Positions 35,355-44,279 of a DNA stretch of 64,000 bases are shown piece by piece. The DNA is from Paradesertivirga sp036399495 (GTDB lineage Bacteria > Bacteroidota > Bacteroidia > Sphingobacteriales > Sphingobacteriaceae), in NCBI GenBank assembly GCA_036399495.1, contig DASWMZ010000127.1, forward strand, positions 1-64,000, given 5' to 3'. The notes beneath the pieces were generated by a model. The model was not told the origin of the DNA. It saw only the letters and a list, made by a program, of their open reading frames with translations, and ran no database searches. Positions within the stretch are counted from its first letter, which is position 1. Each line of letters begins with the position of its first letter. A program made the translations under genes and the position numbers.

Positions 35355-36923
35355 ATGAATAAAACGATAATTATAAATATTAACGGCATTGTATTTCATA
35401 TTGAGGAGGATGCTTACGAAGTTTTAAAAAGTTACATGACGGAAGTTAAGCGCCATTTTGCCTACAGTAAAGATAGCCTGGAAATTGTAACCGACATCGA
35501 AAACAGATTAGCTGAGATGTTTTCTCAACGATTGGCTGAGCAAAATAAACAAGTAATCATTTTACAAGATGTAGAGGAGATTACATCCCAAATGGGCCGG
35601 GCACAAGACTTTGAAAATGAGGAGGACGATGAAGTGTTTACGGAAGATCGTCTGAAATCATCAAAGACCCTATACCGCGACGGTGATGATAAAATGATAG
35701 CTGGTGTTTGTGCCGGGCTGGCTCACTATTTTGATATCGAAACAAAGTGGATGAGGCTAATTGTAATCGTAACTACGTTGATATCTGGCATTGGCCTGAT
35801 TCCATACCTAGTTTTATGGGCTGTACTGCCGATAGCAAAAACCCGGCAGGAAAAGATGGCAATGAAAGGCGAGGCCCTAAATCTTCAAAACTTTAAACGA
35901 AGTTTTGATGAAACAACTGAAACTAGCAAAGTCTTTAATCAAACGGAGCCAAGGTTAAATACCAGCGATCCTGTTAAAGAAATTATAGACTTTATTGTTA
36001 AGCTGATTAAGCTATTCCTTAAGATTATTGGTATTATAATTATTACAGCCGGTGCCGTTGCCCTATTCGCAGCTATTTTTGGACTAATCTTTGGCTTAGG
36101 ATTTTTAAATAACAGCAGCTATGTTGATTTTCCTTTTAACGCAATTAATGAAGAATATCGCTCATCTATTTTCTTCAGCGCGTTTCTCTTACTTTGCATT
36201 CCCCTTATCGCCTTAATTCTTTTTGCAATACGGGTGCTATTAAACAGGAAAGTAATATCTCGTTACGGATCTTTTGCAATGCTTATTTTATGGCTTACTG
36301 GTTTGGGAATGGGTGTTTATTATGGATCGAAGGTTGCTTCCGAATTCAGAGAAGAAGCAAAGCTGGAGCAAACCTCCGCGCTGAAATCTTACCCATCAAT
36401 CCTCATTAAAATGGATCATAAATTTTCATTAAACAGTTCTGACAGTGTAAAGTATAATGTTGGTCGTGGAAAATTTACAGGAAGAGTTTTATATGGCGAC
36501 AATAGAATGAACCATAACACCCAAGAAGTTCACTTATTCCTAGAAAAAAGTGATGATGCAACTTTTTCGGTCATGAAAGAACTCAGCGGCAGAGGGCGAA
36601 ACTTTGAACAGGCTCTCAAAGCTGCTCAAAGAATTGATTACCAGGTTACTCAAAAAGACTCTGTGATCCAGCTTCACAAATACTTTTCTCTTCAAGGAAA
36701 TGGGCTTTACCGAGATCAGGAATTAGATGTTCATCTAAAAATTCCCGTAAATACTAAAGTTAAAATTGAAGGTAATCTTGGCTGGAGATTAGAAAATATC
36801 AATTTATGGGATTGCCAGGAAGAAGATAAGCATTGGGATCATGGAATAACAGAATGGGTTATGACCGAAGAAGGCCTTAAATGCACCAGCAAAAAGCCTT
36901 CTGAAGATAAAGGAAGTGAGTAA
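35355..36923 (+). CDS. PspC-domain membrane protein
   Basis: 522 residues. The N-terminal soluble part (1-100) is helical and acidic. The PspC domain at about 102-160 reads LYRDGDDKMIAGVCAGLAHYFDIE then a membrane helix. Three further membrane helices follow (about 205-350), then a C-terminal beta domain of about 150 residues. PspC proteins take part in envelope-stress responses and can act as regulators or toxin-like partners. The PadR-PspC pair is common in Bacteroidota. The C-terminal domain function is unknown. Confidence 0.9.
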   Translation: MNKTIIININGIVFHIEEDAYEVLKSYMTEVKRHFAYSKDSLEIVTDIENRLAEMFSQRLAEQNKQVIILQDVEEITSQMGRAQDFENEEDDEVFTEDRLKSSKTLYRDGDDKMIAGVCAGLAHYFDIETKWMRLIVIVTTLISGIGLIPYLVLWAVLPIAKTRQEKMAMKGEALNLQNFKRSFDETTETSKVFNQTEPRLNTSDPVKEIIDFIVKLIKLFLKIIGIIIITAGAVALFAAIFGLIFGLGFLNNSSYVDFPFNAINEEYRSSIFFSAFLLLCIPLIALILFAIRVLLNRKVISRYGSFAMLILWLTGLGMGVYYGSKVASEFREEAKLEQTSALKSYPSILIKMDHKFSLNSSDSVKYNVGRGKFTGRVLYGDNRMNHNTQEVHLFLEKSDDATFSVMKELSGRGRNFEQALKAAQRIDYQVTQKDSVIQLHKYFSLQGNGLYRDQELDVHLKIPVNTKVKIEGNLGWRLENINLWDCQEEDKHWDHGITEWVMTEEGLKCTSKKPSEDKGSE

Positions 36924-36929
36924 TAATAC

Positions 36930-36959
36930 TTATAGTAAGGCCTTTGGGCTTTACTATAA
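36930..36959. terminator. Bidirectional terminator overlapping the TonB gene stop
   Basis: Stem TTATAGTAAGGCC (36930-36942) with GGCTTTACTATAA (36947-36959), one G-T wobble, loop TTTG. It lies between the PspC gene and the convergent TonB-like gene, and contains the latter's TAG stop (36954-36956). Confidence 0.75.
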
Positions 36960-37973
36960 TTGAAATGTTATTGGTACAGAAAAATACGTTCGAACCGGGG
37001 AATCTTTAATCATTCCCGGTTTCCATTTCTCAGATGCTTTCAAAACACGTATAGCTTCTTCCTCGCAACCGCTTCCGATGCCCTGCTTTACTTTAATGTC
37101 CGTCAAGGTTCCATCTTTCTCAACTATAAAAGACAGATAAACCTTACCCTGCACATTCTTCTGTTTAGCCAGTTCAGGGTATTTGATATTTGTGGATAGA
37201 AAGCGAGCTAGCTCTTTGGTACCGCCGGCATATTCCGGGGCAATATCAACAAGTGTGTTATCATAAACTTTGTCGGGAGCCGCTCCTCCCTCGTTTTCTT
37301 GTATGGCTGCTTGAGGCTCATTTAATGCGATTGAATCCGGCTGAGTCACTTGAATTTCTTCATTCTTGGTCCCAACTTCCCGCAGGGAAATAATTTTACC
37401 GCTTTCGTCAATAATGATTTCATACTTAATTAAGGCTGAATAATTATCGCGTAAAGCACGTCTGTAATAACTTTCTTTAACCCAAAAAGTGGCCGTAATT
37501 TTTGAATCTGCACGTTCAAAGTCCAGAGTTGAAACTATCCAGTTGCGTCTGTAATTATCTCGTCCTTCTAACCGCTGCCAGTATAATTCTTTAAGACGCT
37601 TATGCGTAAGGCTATGATAATTATAAAATGTTTCGGTGATATCCGCAAAATAGCTGGGAGGATCGAAATATCCACGCCGTTGATCGTAATAGAAAGCCTC
37701 GATGAACCTAACTAGCGAAGTTCGTACTTCCTCATCATTCATCGATTCGCTTTTGTTCAATACAGAAGTTTTATCCTCTACAACCAATTTGGTTTTATCT
37801 TCCTTACTGAAGATCTTTGATGGATCGTCTACAAACAGTGTAAGATACCCCATTACCGCTATCACTACTCCCAAAATTAGACCCATATAAAGCAAAGACC
37901 TGTCTTTATAAACGGGCGTCACTTCTTCAGAAACCTCATCTTCGATCCTATCCGGAATCTCTTCTTCTGCCAT
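36954..37973 (-). CDS. TonB-like energy transducer protein
   Basis: 339 residues. One N-terminal transmembrane helix (about 29-46), a long periplasmic segment with NTF2-like or mixed alpha/beta character (about 75-200), and the TonB C-terminal domain (about 255-339: EYAGGTKELARFLSTNIKYPELAKQKNVQGKVYLSFIV). Probably links the proton motive force to TonB-dependent receptors such as the SusC proteins here. It overlaps the upstream cdsA stop by one base (TAATG), so translation may be coupled. Confidence 0.82.
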   Translation of the reverse strand: MAEEEIPDRIEDEVSEEVTPVYKDRSLLYMGLILGVVIAVMGYLTLFVDDPSKIFSKEDKTKLVVEDKTSVLNKSESMNDEEVRTSLVRFIEAFYYDQRRGYFDPPSYFADITETFYNYHSLTHKRLKELYWQRLEGRDNYRRNWIVSTLDFERADSKITATFWVKESYYRRALRDNYSALIKYEIIIDESGKIISLREVGTKNEEIQVTQPDSIALNEPQAAIQENEGGAAPDKVYDNTLVDIAPEYAGGTKELARFLSTNIKYPELAKQKNVQGKVYLSFIVEKDGTLTDIKVKQGIGSGCEEEAIRVLKASEKWKPGMIKDSPVRTYFSVPITFQL

Positions 37974-38782
37974 TAATTCAAATTAATAATCCAATAGATA
38001 TACATATACGCTAAAGGCGCGGCAAATAAAAAACCATCAAACCGATCGAGTAAACCACCGTGTCCGGGAAGAAAGGAGCCTGAGTCCTTAATCTTTATGC
38101 TGCGCTTCAACATCGATTCAAATAAATCGCCGAAAGTGCCGGCAATCACCACAATCAAAGATACTATCGCCCATTGGGGGAAGGTCAAATCGATAAAGTA
38201 AGTGCTGATAATGTAAGCCGCCAGTAGACTTGTTGCCATACCTCCAAAAAAACCTTCCCAGGTTTTTTTTGGCGAATGCCGCTCAAATAACTTATGTTTT
38301 CCAAAACTAATTCCAAAAATGTAGGCTCCTGTATCACTGGCCCATAACATCAGCATAAAAGCTAAAGGGAAATGGAAATTAAACTTATTTCCAACAAAGG
38401 CTGATGCGGTAAAAAAGCAAAAAGGAATAATTATAAACAAGATCCCGAAATAAGTAAAAGCAAGATTAATAAATGGATGATCTTTTCTCCTGAACAGCTC
38501 GACAATACAAATCGAAATTGCTGCAGGGACTGCGAGAAATAAATATTTAAAATAATCCTGAAAAAGGAAATTTAACACCATTGGAGTAATAATAGTGCCT
38601 GCAAGCAATACTCCTAAAGAACGATGCGGCTTTATGCTGTCAGTTTTTACCAGCTTATAAAATTCTACCAGGCAAAGCATGCTTAGCACGATAAAAAAAA
38701 CTGCAAAAGCATATGCCCCCAAAAGTAAAGAGCCAAGCATCACCACCACGAAAAAGAAGCCAGTAATTGCTCTTACCTTCAT
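37973..38782 (-). CDS. cdsA: Phosphatidate cytidylyltransferase
   Basis: 269 residues with eight or so hydrophobic helices. The C-terminal signature SGSFLPGHGGLLDRFDGFLFAAPLAY holds the metal-binding Asp residues of CdsA. It makes CDP-diacylglycerol, the precursor of phospholipids, in the inner membrane. It follows the DUF2007 gene with a four-base overlap (ATGA) and is followed by the TonB-like gene, so all are in one minus-strand operon. Confidence 0.93.
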   Translation of the reverse strand: MKVRAITGFFFVVVMLGSLLLGAYAFAVFFIVLSMLCLVEFYKLVKTDSIKPHRSLGVLLAGTIITPMVLNFLFQDYFKYLFLAVPAAISICIVELFRRKDHPFINLAFTYFGILFIIIPFCFFTASAFVGNKFNFHFPLAFMLMLWASDTGAYIFGISFGKHKLFERHSPKKTWEGFFGGMATSLLAAYIISTYFIDLTFPQWAIVSLIVVIAGTFGDLFESMLKRSIKIKDSGSFLPGHGGLLDRFDGFLFAAPLAYMYIYWIINLN

Positions 38783-38982
38783 AGATCGTTTTTCACAATT
38801 AATTCTAAAGCGGGTTGGAAATGATCTGGCGGAACATAAACTTCTACCTGCCCGATATTATAAGGATAGCCTTGCTTATTTAGAATAACCGCCTCAATTT
38901 CATTATCGATTAATACTTGCCTTACCATTTCCGATTTGAAAAAATCTGAAGAAGTAAAGATTTTCACCCAGCTATCGTTCAT
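38779..38982 (-). CDS. DUF2007 family small protein
   Basis: 67 residues, ferredoxin-like fold of the DUF2007 type: WVKIFTSSDFFKSEMVRQVLIDNEIEAVILNKQ and VEVYVPPDHFQPALELI. DUF2007 is described as a putative signal-transducing domain, sometimes found with phospholipid or protease genes. It overlaps the CPBP gene by 11 bases at its 5' end and the cdsA start by four at its 3' end. Function unknown. Confidence 0.85.
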   Translation of the reverse strand: MNDSWVKIFTSSDFFKSEMVRQVLIDNEIEAVILNKQGYPYNIGQVEVYVPPDHFQPALELIVKNDL

Positions 38983-39895
38983 TTGCTAATTGCCTGTTGT
39001 TGTTTTCATAGTTCACCAAAAACATCCTGATAAGAAACCCTGCAAAAATAACACTTAGAATTACTAAATACCACTTTTGATGCTCGGGCTTGGTAAGCGT
39101 GTCTAGGGATTTATCCTGCTGCTGTAAAACAAACGCCGAAATAACAGCTACTCCGTTGTTATAAAAGTGAGCCAGAATGGGCACTAACAAACTTTTTGAA
39201 TAGACGAAAAGATAACCAAAAAGCGCTCCCAAAAGCATTCGGGGCAAAAATCCATAAAATTGAAGATGTATCGCGCTGAATATAATGGCCGCTCCCCAAA
39301 TTCCGATGTGGTAATTATTTGTTGCTCTAGATATAATCCTTTGAATACATCCTCTAAATATCAGCTCTTCACCAACTGCAGGTATTACCGCGATAATTAA
39401 GAGGTTTATAAACAAGCTGTCGTACGATTTCATTACCAACAGCGCCTTGGTTAAAATCTCGGCCTCCATTTCCTTATATTTCATCCAGGTTTCCACTGAA
39501 GCAAGGAACGCAGGAAGTTTCATTTGCTGATTAACATAAACCGACCATTCTAAAAATGGTGTAATACAAAGCATCAACAAAATAGTTATCAGGAATAACC
39601 AAAGGGGTTTGGGAGGTTTGATGTTAAGGTATCTAAGTGGCATTCTTGATTGAAGTCGGGCGTAAATGATCGGTGGAATTACAAATGCACCAACAGAATA
39701 ACAAGCCAGAAACAACTTTTGCATTCCAACGCTGGCACGACCGGCACCCAAATCCGCAAGAATGTTAACACCCCAAATTATATTTCCTAAAACTTGGGAA
39801 AATACAATAAATAGAAAGCACCCAGCCAACACAAGAGCTATCAGCAAAATCAGAGCGGTGAAAGGATGACGTTTTTCTGACGGCTCGTTAGGCAT
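38972..39895 (-). CDS. CPBP-family intramembrane metalloprotease
   Basis: 307 residues with about eight transmembrane helices. The CPBP/Abi signature is clear: Glu176, Glu177 and Arg181 in GEELIFRG, His210 in FSAIHLQF and a later HFYNNGVAV His. These proteases cleave inside membranes, acting in signalling, prenyl processing or bacteriocin immunity. First gene of the CPBP-DUF2007-cdsA-TonB operon. A TATCTTTG -7 box lies on its upstream side (complement of 39938-39945). Confidence 0.9.
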   Translation of the reverse strand: MPNEPSEKRHPFTALILLIALVLAGCFLFIVFSQVLGNIIWGVNILADLGAGRASVGMQKLFLACYSVGAFVIPPIIYARLQSRMPLRYLNIKPPKPLWLFLITILLMLCITPFLEWSVYVNQQMKLPAFLASVETWMKYKEMEAEILTKALLVMKSYDSLFINLLIIAVIPAVGEELIFRGCIQRIISRATNNYHIGIWGAAIIFSAIHLQFYGFLPRMLLGALFGYLFVYSKSLLVPILAHFYNNGVAVISAFVLQQQDKSLDTLTKPEHQKWYLVILSVIFAGFLIRMFLVNYENNNRQLANER

Positions 39896-39937
39896 CTTAG
39901 GGCTATTAATATTAATTTTGCAATTAGTTTAAGCTCA

Positions 39938-39945
39938 CAAAGATA
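39938..39945 (-). promoter_or_regulatory. -7 element for the CPBP-cdsA operon
   Basis: The minus strand reads TATCTTTG, an exact TAnnTTTG, about 43 bases before the CPBP ATG. No TTG at the usual -33 distance was identified. Plausible on the -7 match and location only. Confidence 0.35.
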
Positions 39946-39963
39946 AAAGATTAGCCAAAGGCA

Positions 39964-40956
39964 ATGTCGGTTAAAATTGGAAATATTGATTTAGGGGAAT
40001 TCCCGTTGCTGCTGGCTCCAATGGAAGACGTGAGCGACCCGCCTTTTCGTTTTGTTTGTAAGCAAAATGGGGCCGACTTAATGTATACCGAATTTATTTC
40101 TTCGGAAGGCCTGATTCGCGATGCGGCAAAAAGTGTTCAAAAGCTGGATATTTTTGAATATGAACGCCCTATCGGGATCCAGATTTTTGGCAGCAATATC
40201 GAAAGTATGCGCGAAGCAACACAAATCGCAACTAAGGCTTCTCCCGATTTAATTGATATCAATTATGGTTGCCCAGTCAAAAATGTAGCATGCCGCGGTG
40301 CAGGTGCAAGTTTATTGCAGGATATCGATAAAATGGTGAAAATGACCCGGGCGGTTGTTGAATCTACACATCTACCGGTGACTGTTAAAACCAGATTGGG
40401 GTGGGACGATAATACCAAAAATGTGTATGAAGTTGCCGAGCGGCTACAAGATGTTGGCATCAAAGCACTTACAATACACGGCAGAACCCGGGCTCAAATG
40501 TATAAAGGTGAAGCTGATTGGAGTTTGATTAGAGAGATCAAAAGAAATCCAAGAATTGCAATTCCAATTTTTGGAAATGGCGATGTTGATTCGATTGAGA
40601 AAGCCGCTAACTGGCGCATGGAATATGAAGTTGACGGAATTATGATTGGTCGCGCAGCTATCGGATATCCGTGGATATTTAGAGAAATAAAGCATTTTTT
40701 TAAGACTGGAGAGCATTTACCCGGCCCTACGTTAACCGAGAGAATCGAGGTTTGCAGTACTCATCTACAAAAATCAATAGAATGGAAAGGCGAGAAAACG
40801 GGCATTTTTGAAATGCGTCGTCATTATTCAAACTATTTTAAAGGGCTGCCAAACTTCAAAGAATATCGAATGCAATTAGTACAACTTGAAAGCGTAGTTG
40901 CCATAAATGAAGTGCTTGAAGATATAAGAAATAATTTTGATGAAGTATTGGCTTGA
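39964..40956 (+). CDS. dusB: tRNA-dihydrouridine synthase (DusB-like)
   Basis: 330 residues of the FMN-dependent TIM barrel. The substrate-side N-terminus holds LAPMEDVSDPPFR. The catalytic cysteine is Cys110 in NYGCPVKNVACRGAGASLL (underlying motif CPxxxVxxxGAGA), and HGRTRAQMYKGEADW and GNGDVDS follow. It reduces uridine to dihydrouridine in the tRNA D-loop. Stand-alone gene followed by apaG 46 bases later on the same strand. Confidence 0.95.
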   Translation: MSVKIGNIDLGEFPLLLAPMEDVSDPPFRFVCKQNGADLMYTEFISSEGLIRDAAKSVQKLDIFEYERPIGIQIFGSNIESMREATQIATKASPDLIDINYGCPVKNVACRGAGASLLQDIDKMVKMTRAVVESTHLPVTVKTRLGWDDNTKNVYEVAERLQDVGIKALTIHGRTRAQMYKGEADWSLIREIKRNPRIAIPIFGNGDVDSIEKAANWRMEYEVDGIMIGRAAIGYPWIFREIKHFFKTGEHLPGPTLTERIEVCSTHLQKSIEWKGEKTGIFEMRRHYSNYFKGLPNFKEYRMQLVQLESVVAINEVLEDIRNNFDEVLA

Positions 40957-41002
40957 TTTTTGGATTTAATTGTAACATTGATTAACAAATTCAAAATCTG
41001 AT

Positions 41003-41389
41003 ATGACTACACACATTACAGAAGGCGTTAAAATATCGGTAGAAACTATTTACCAACCTGAATATTCCAATCCGGCAAACGAACATTACATGTTTGCTTA
41101 TAAAATAAATATTGAAAACCTGACAGACTATAGTGTCCAGTTAATGCGCCGCCATTGGTTTATCTTCGATTCGAATGGCACACGCCGCGAAGTTGAAGGT
41201 GAAGGCGTGGTGGGCCAGCAACCTGTGATCGATCCCGGTCAATCACATGAATATGTTTCGGGCTGTAACCTGAAAACAGATATTGGAAAGATGGAAGGTT
41301 CTTACGAGATGCGCCGCCTGATTGATGATGAGGAGTTTGAAGTTAAAATTCCAAACTTTAATATGATTGCACCTTATAAAATGAATTAG
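41003..41389 (+). CDS. apaG: ApaG protein
   Basis: 128 residues, the single fibronectin-III-like domain of ApaG: VKISVETIYQPEYSNPANEHYMFAYKI, RRHWFIFDSNG and GEGVVGQQPVIDPGQSHEYVSG. Length fits. ApaG has been linked to cobalt/magnesium sensitivity and diadenosine-polyphosphate phenotypes in enterobacteria, but the mechanism is not settled. Shares the plus direction with dusB and ends in a strong terminator. Confidence 0.93.
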   Translation: MTTHITEGVKISVETIYQPEYSNPANEHYMFAYKINIENLTDYSVQLMRRHWFIFDSNGTRREVEGEGVVGQQPVIDPGQSHEYVSGCNLKTDIGKMEGSYEMRRLIDDEEFEVKIPNFNMIAPYKMN

Positions 41390-41410
41390 TAATTAAGGCT
41401 TATAAAAACC

Positions 41411-41444
41411 AAAAAAAGCTTCCCTAACACAGGAAGCTTTTTTT
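41411..41444. terminator. Intrinsic terminator after apaG
   Basis: Perfect 13-bp stem AAAAAAAGCTTCC (41411-41423) with GGAAGCTTTTTTT (41432-41444), loop CTAACACA. It serves apaG and, read on the minus strand, can serve nothing from the left. On the right it lies after the convergent zinc peptidase. Confidence 0.9.
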
Positions 41445-41504
41445 ATGGATAGTCATCGGATGACTGCTTTGAATCTGTCTGATTTATCGAGGACTAAAAC
41501 ATAT

Positions 41505-42197
41505 TTAATCGTCACTTCTGCCACCAAAAAGCATCATCGCCAGATATAACAATTGAACAACTGAGCCCAAGGCGGCAACAACGTATGTCATCGCAGCCCA
41601 CCATAACGCATCCTTAGCTTGGTCGTGCTCAACAGTAGTCTGCATAATGCCACGATTAGTTTGTAACCAGGCAAGTGCTCGGTTACTTGCATCAAATTCG
41701 ACCGGAAGTGTTACAACGCTAAAAAGTGTTACCACAATCATCGCAATAAACGCCACCAGAAGCATTGTATAACCAATACCTGAAGCCATCATAATGATAC
41801 CGAGCATAAATACATATTGCAATAAATTAGAAGCAATATTAACAACCGGAACCATCGAACTTCTAAATTGTAACCACGAATAGGCCTTGGCATGCTGTAC
41901 AGCGTGACCGCATTCATGTGCCGCAACGGCTGCAGCTGCAATACTGCGTCCGCTGTAAACCTCTGGACTTAAATTAACAGTACGATTAGCCGGGTTGTAA
42001 TGATCGGATAGAGAACCTTCAGCTGACAATATTTTCACATCGGTTATCCCATGGTCTTCCAGCATTTTCTGTGCAATATCTTTCCCGGTTAAACCTGAAG
42101 CGATTGGCGTTTCAGAATACTTTCTGAACTTGCCTTTAAATCTATATTGCACTATAAAACTTGCAATTGCTATTCCTATAAAAATAATTATTCCCAT
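41505..42197 (-). CDS. Zinc metallopeptidase, YugP-like
   Basis: 230 residues. Membrane helix at the N-terminus, then a metallopeptidase core with HECGH at 94-98 (HExxH, two zinc ligands and the catalytic Glu), then two to three C-terminal helices. This matches the neutral zinc metallopeptidase family PF04298 (YugP). Located in the inner membrane. Substrate unknown. Single-gene unit, divergent from rmuC across 171 bases. Confidence 0.92.
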   Translation of the reverse strand: MGIIIFIGIAIASFIVQYRFKGKFRKYSETPIASGLTGKDIAQKMLEDHGITDVKILSAEGSLSDHYNPANRTVNLSPEVYSGRSIAAAAVAAHECGHAVQHAKAYSWLQFRSSMVPVVNIASNLLQYVFMLGIIMMASGIGYTMLLVAFIAMIVVTLFSVVTLPVEFDASNRALAWLQTNRGIMQTTVEHDQAKDALWWAAMTYVVAALGSVVQLLYLAMMLFGGRSDD

Positions 42198-42368
42198 TTT
42201 CGTTTGTCTTTAAAATTACTAATCAAAAAGTATTCCGCAGCTTAATTTTGGTTAACTACCTGACAATAATATCATTCATTTCTTAAAGCATGACATTTTT
42301 TCAAAATACTTACTAATATTTTTTGCTTAACCCAATTTTTTAATCTTACTTTAATAAAAATTTTAGCA

Positions 42369-43700
42369 ATGGAATTGGGTTATATTATTTGCGCCTTTAT
42401 CATTTTAATAACGCTCTATTATTACTCTCAGTCTGCAAAGACGATGAAAAGTAAACTTGCCGAAATGTCTATCGGACTAGCAAAGGCAGAGGAACGTGTT
42501 GAAAATTTCATCCAAGAAAAAGAAGCAATCAGCACGCTTTTAAAACAAGAGCGTGACAGACTTCTTGAAGATCTGAAACAAGAGCGCGGGCATCTTGCAG
42601 CGGCTAATCAATCCTTAGAAAGCGCCAAGGTGTATTATAAAACCCAGCAAGAGAAAATTGACGACCAAAAAATTGAGATCGAAAATCTTCAGCTGAAGTT
42701 TAATAAGGAGTTTGAACTTATCGCGTCTAAAATACTCGACGATAAAACACTACGATTTACCGAGGTTAATAAATCAAACCTGGATATATTATTAAATCCA
42801 CTAAAGGAAAACATAAAAGCTTTTGAGGAGAAGGTTGAAAAGGTTTATAAGGCTGAATCCGATGAACGCAACATGCTTAAGGGTGAACTCGGAAAACTCA
42901 TGGAATTAAATCGACAGATTAGCCAGGAAGCTCATAATTTAACAAGAGCGCTTAAAGCGGATACCAAAAAACAAGGAAATTGGGGGGAGTTTGTATTAGA
43001 CCGGATACTTGAGTTATCTGGCTTGGTAAACGGCGAAGGTTTTTCGAAACAAAATAGTTTTAGCGACGCAAACGGTAACCGGTTACAACCGGATATTGTG
43101 ATAAACCTGCCCGACAACAAACACATCATTGTCGACTCGAAGGTTTCTCTTATCGCTTACGATCGATTAGTTAACTGCGACATCGAAGAGGATCGAATTA
43201 GCCATTTGAATAATCATATTATCTCGCTTAAAAATCATATTAAAGGATTAAGTAATAAGAATTATAGCGATTTGTATAAAGTCAATTCTCCCGATTTTGT
43301 GCTGCTCTTTGTGCCGATAGAATCTTGTTTTGCAATCGCGGTGCAGCATGATGTTGAGCTATTTGAATTTGCCTGGAGCAAACGCGTGGTAATCGTTACG
43401 CCGTCAACTTTGCTGGCTACTTTAAAAACGATTGCTTCAATCTGGAAACAAGAACAACAGACTAGAAATGCTATTGATATTGCTACCAAAGCCGGGGCAC
43501 TTTATGATAAGTTTGTAGGATTTATAACCGATCTTAAAAAGGTAGGTGATAACTTAGATAAAGCAAAAGATTCTTATGCAGAGGCGTTTGGGAAATTATC
43601 TTCTGGTAACGGAAATTTGATTGGTAAAGTTGAGGGCTTAAAGAAGTTGGGTGCAAAAACCAATAAGCAGATTGAGGAGAGGTTGCTGATTGAAGAATAA
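42369..43700 (+). CDS. rmuC: DNA recombination protein RmuC
   Basis: 443 residues. N-terminal membrane helix (about 4-18), long coiled coil (about 20-130), then the RmuC domain (about 190-400) with KKQGNWGEFVLDRILELSGL, LQPDIVINLPDNKHIIVDSKVSL and VVIVTPSTLLATLKTIASIWKQEQQ. In E. coli RmuC limits inversions at repeats. The domain has a restriction-endonuclease-like core. Membrane-anchored. A single gene with the beta-barrel gene 32 bases after. Confidence 0.95.
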   Translation: MELGYIICAFIILITLYYYSQSAKTMKSKLAEMSIGLAKAEERVENFIQEKEAISTLLKQERDRLLEDLKQERGHLAAANQSLESAKVYYKTQQEKIDDQKIEIENLQLKFNKEFELIASKILDDKTLRFTEVNKSNLDILLNPLKENIKAFEEKVEKVYKAESDERNMLKGELGKLMELNRQISQEAHNLTRALKADTKKQGNWGEFVLDRILELSGLVNGEGFSKQNSFSDANGNRLQPDIVINLPDNKHIIVDSKVSLIAYDRLVNCDIEEDRISHLNNHIISLKNHIKGLSNKNYSDLYKVNSPDFVLLFVPIESCFAIAVQHDVELFEFAWSKRVVIVTPSTLLATLKTIASIWKQEQQTRNAIDIATKAGALYDKFVGFITDLKKVGDNLDKAKDSYAEAFGKLSSGNGNLIGKVEGLKKLGAKTNKQIEERLLIEE

Positions 43701-43732
43701 AATATATTTTAGTTGCACAATCACCCACCGAT

Positions 43733-44278
43733 ATGAAAAGAATATTAGTCGTAGTTCTTCTCTTTGCCTTTAAAGTTTCTACCGCGCGGGATTCTACCAA
43801 AATTGCCTATGCCTTAAATCTATACGGTAACCATTCTTTGGATAATAAACACAAAAGTTTGGGGGGAGGTTTAGCAGTTATATTCAAGTTCTCGCCTATA
43901 ATTTCTATAGAAACGGGGATAAGATATTTAGAACGGGGTTCTCAGTATTCATCGGGTTTGATATTTTACGATAGTGGGTCTAGGGCAACCTATGTTAAGC
44001 CTGATTTCTACTATTTTTACAGCATACCGATCAAATTCATCACCTCATCCCGCCATGTTTTCTTTTCCTTTGGGCCTTCAATTGAGTGGGTAGATAATAA
44101 AAAAGCTAAATTAAGGAAAGTAGGGAATAAAACAGAGGCTTCATTTGAAGTTGGCGGTGGATATATCTTTCCAATAAATAAAACGTTCGATATTCGGACA
44201 GGCCTCTACTTGAATAGATTCTTAACAGCTGGAGAGTATTCTAATATTGGTTTGAACCTGGCTTTGCAGTATAAATAG
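43733..44278 (+). CDS. Outer-membrane beta-barrel protein (PorT-like), unknown
   Basis: 181 residues, signal peptide (MKRILVVVLLFAFKVSTA). The mature part is a series of amphipathic strands (SLGGGLAVIFKFSPIISIETGIRYLERGS, FYYFYSIPIKFIT, FEVGGGYIFPIN, GLNLALQYK) typical of small outer-membrane barrels of the PorT/OMP_b-brl type. Role unknown. It lies 32 bases after rmuC and one base from the convergent thiL stop. Confidence 0.78.
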   Translation: MKRILVVVLLFAFKVSTARDSTKIAYALNLYGNHSLDNKHKSLGGGLAVIFKFSPIISIETGIRYLERGSQYSSGLIFYDSGSRATYVKPDFYYFYSIPIKFITSSRHVFFSFGPSIEWVDNKKAKLRKVGNKTEASFEVGGGYIFPINKTFDIRTGLYLNRFLTAGEYSNIGLNLALQYK

Positions 44279-44279
44279 A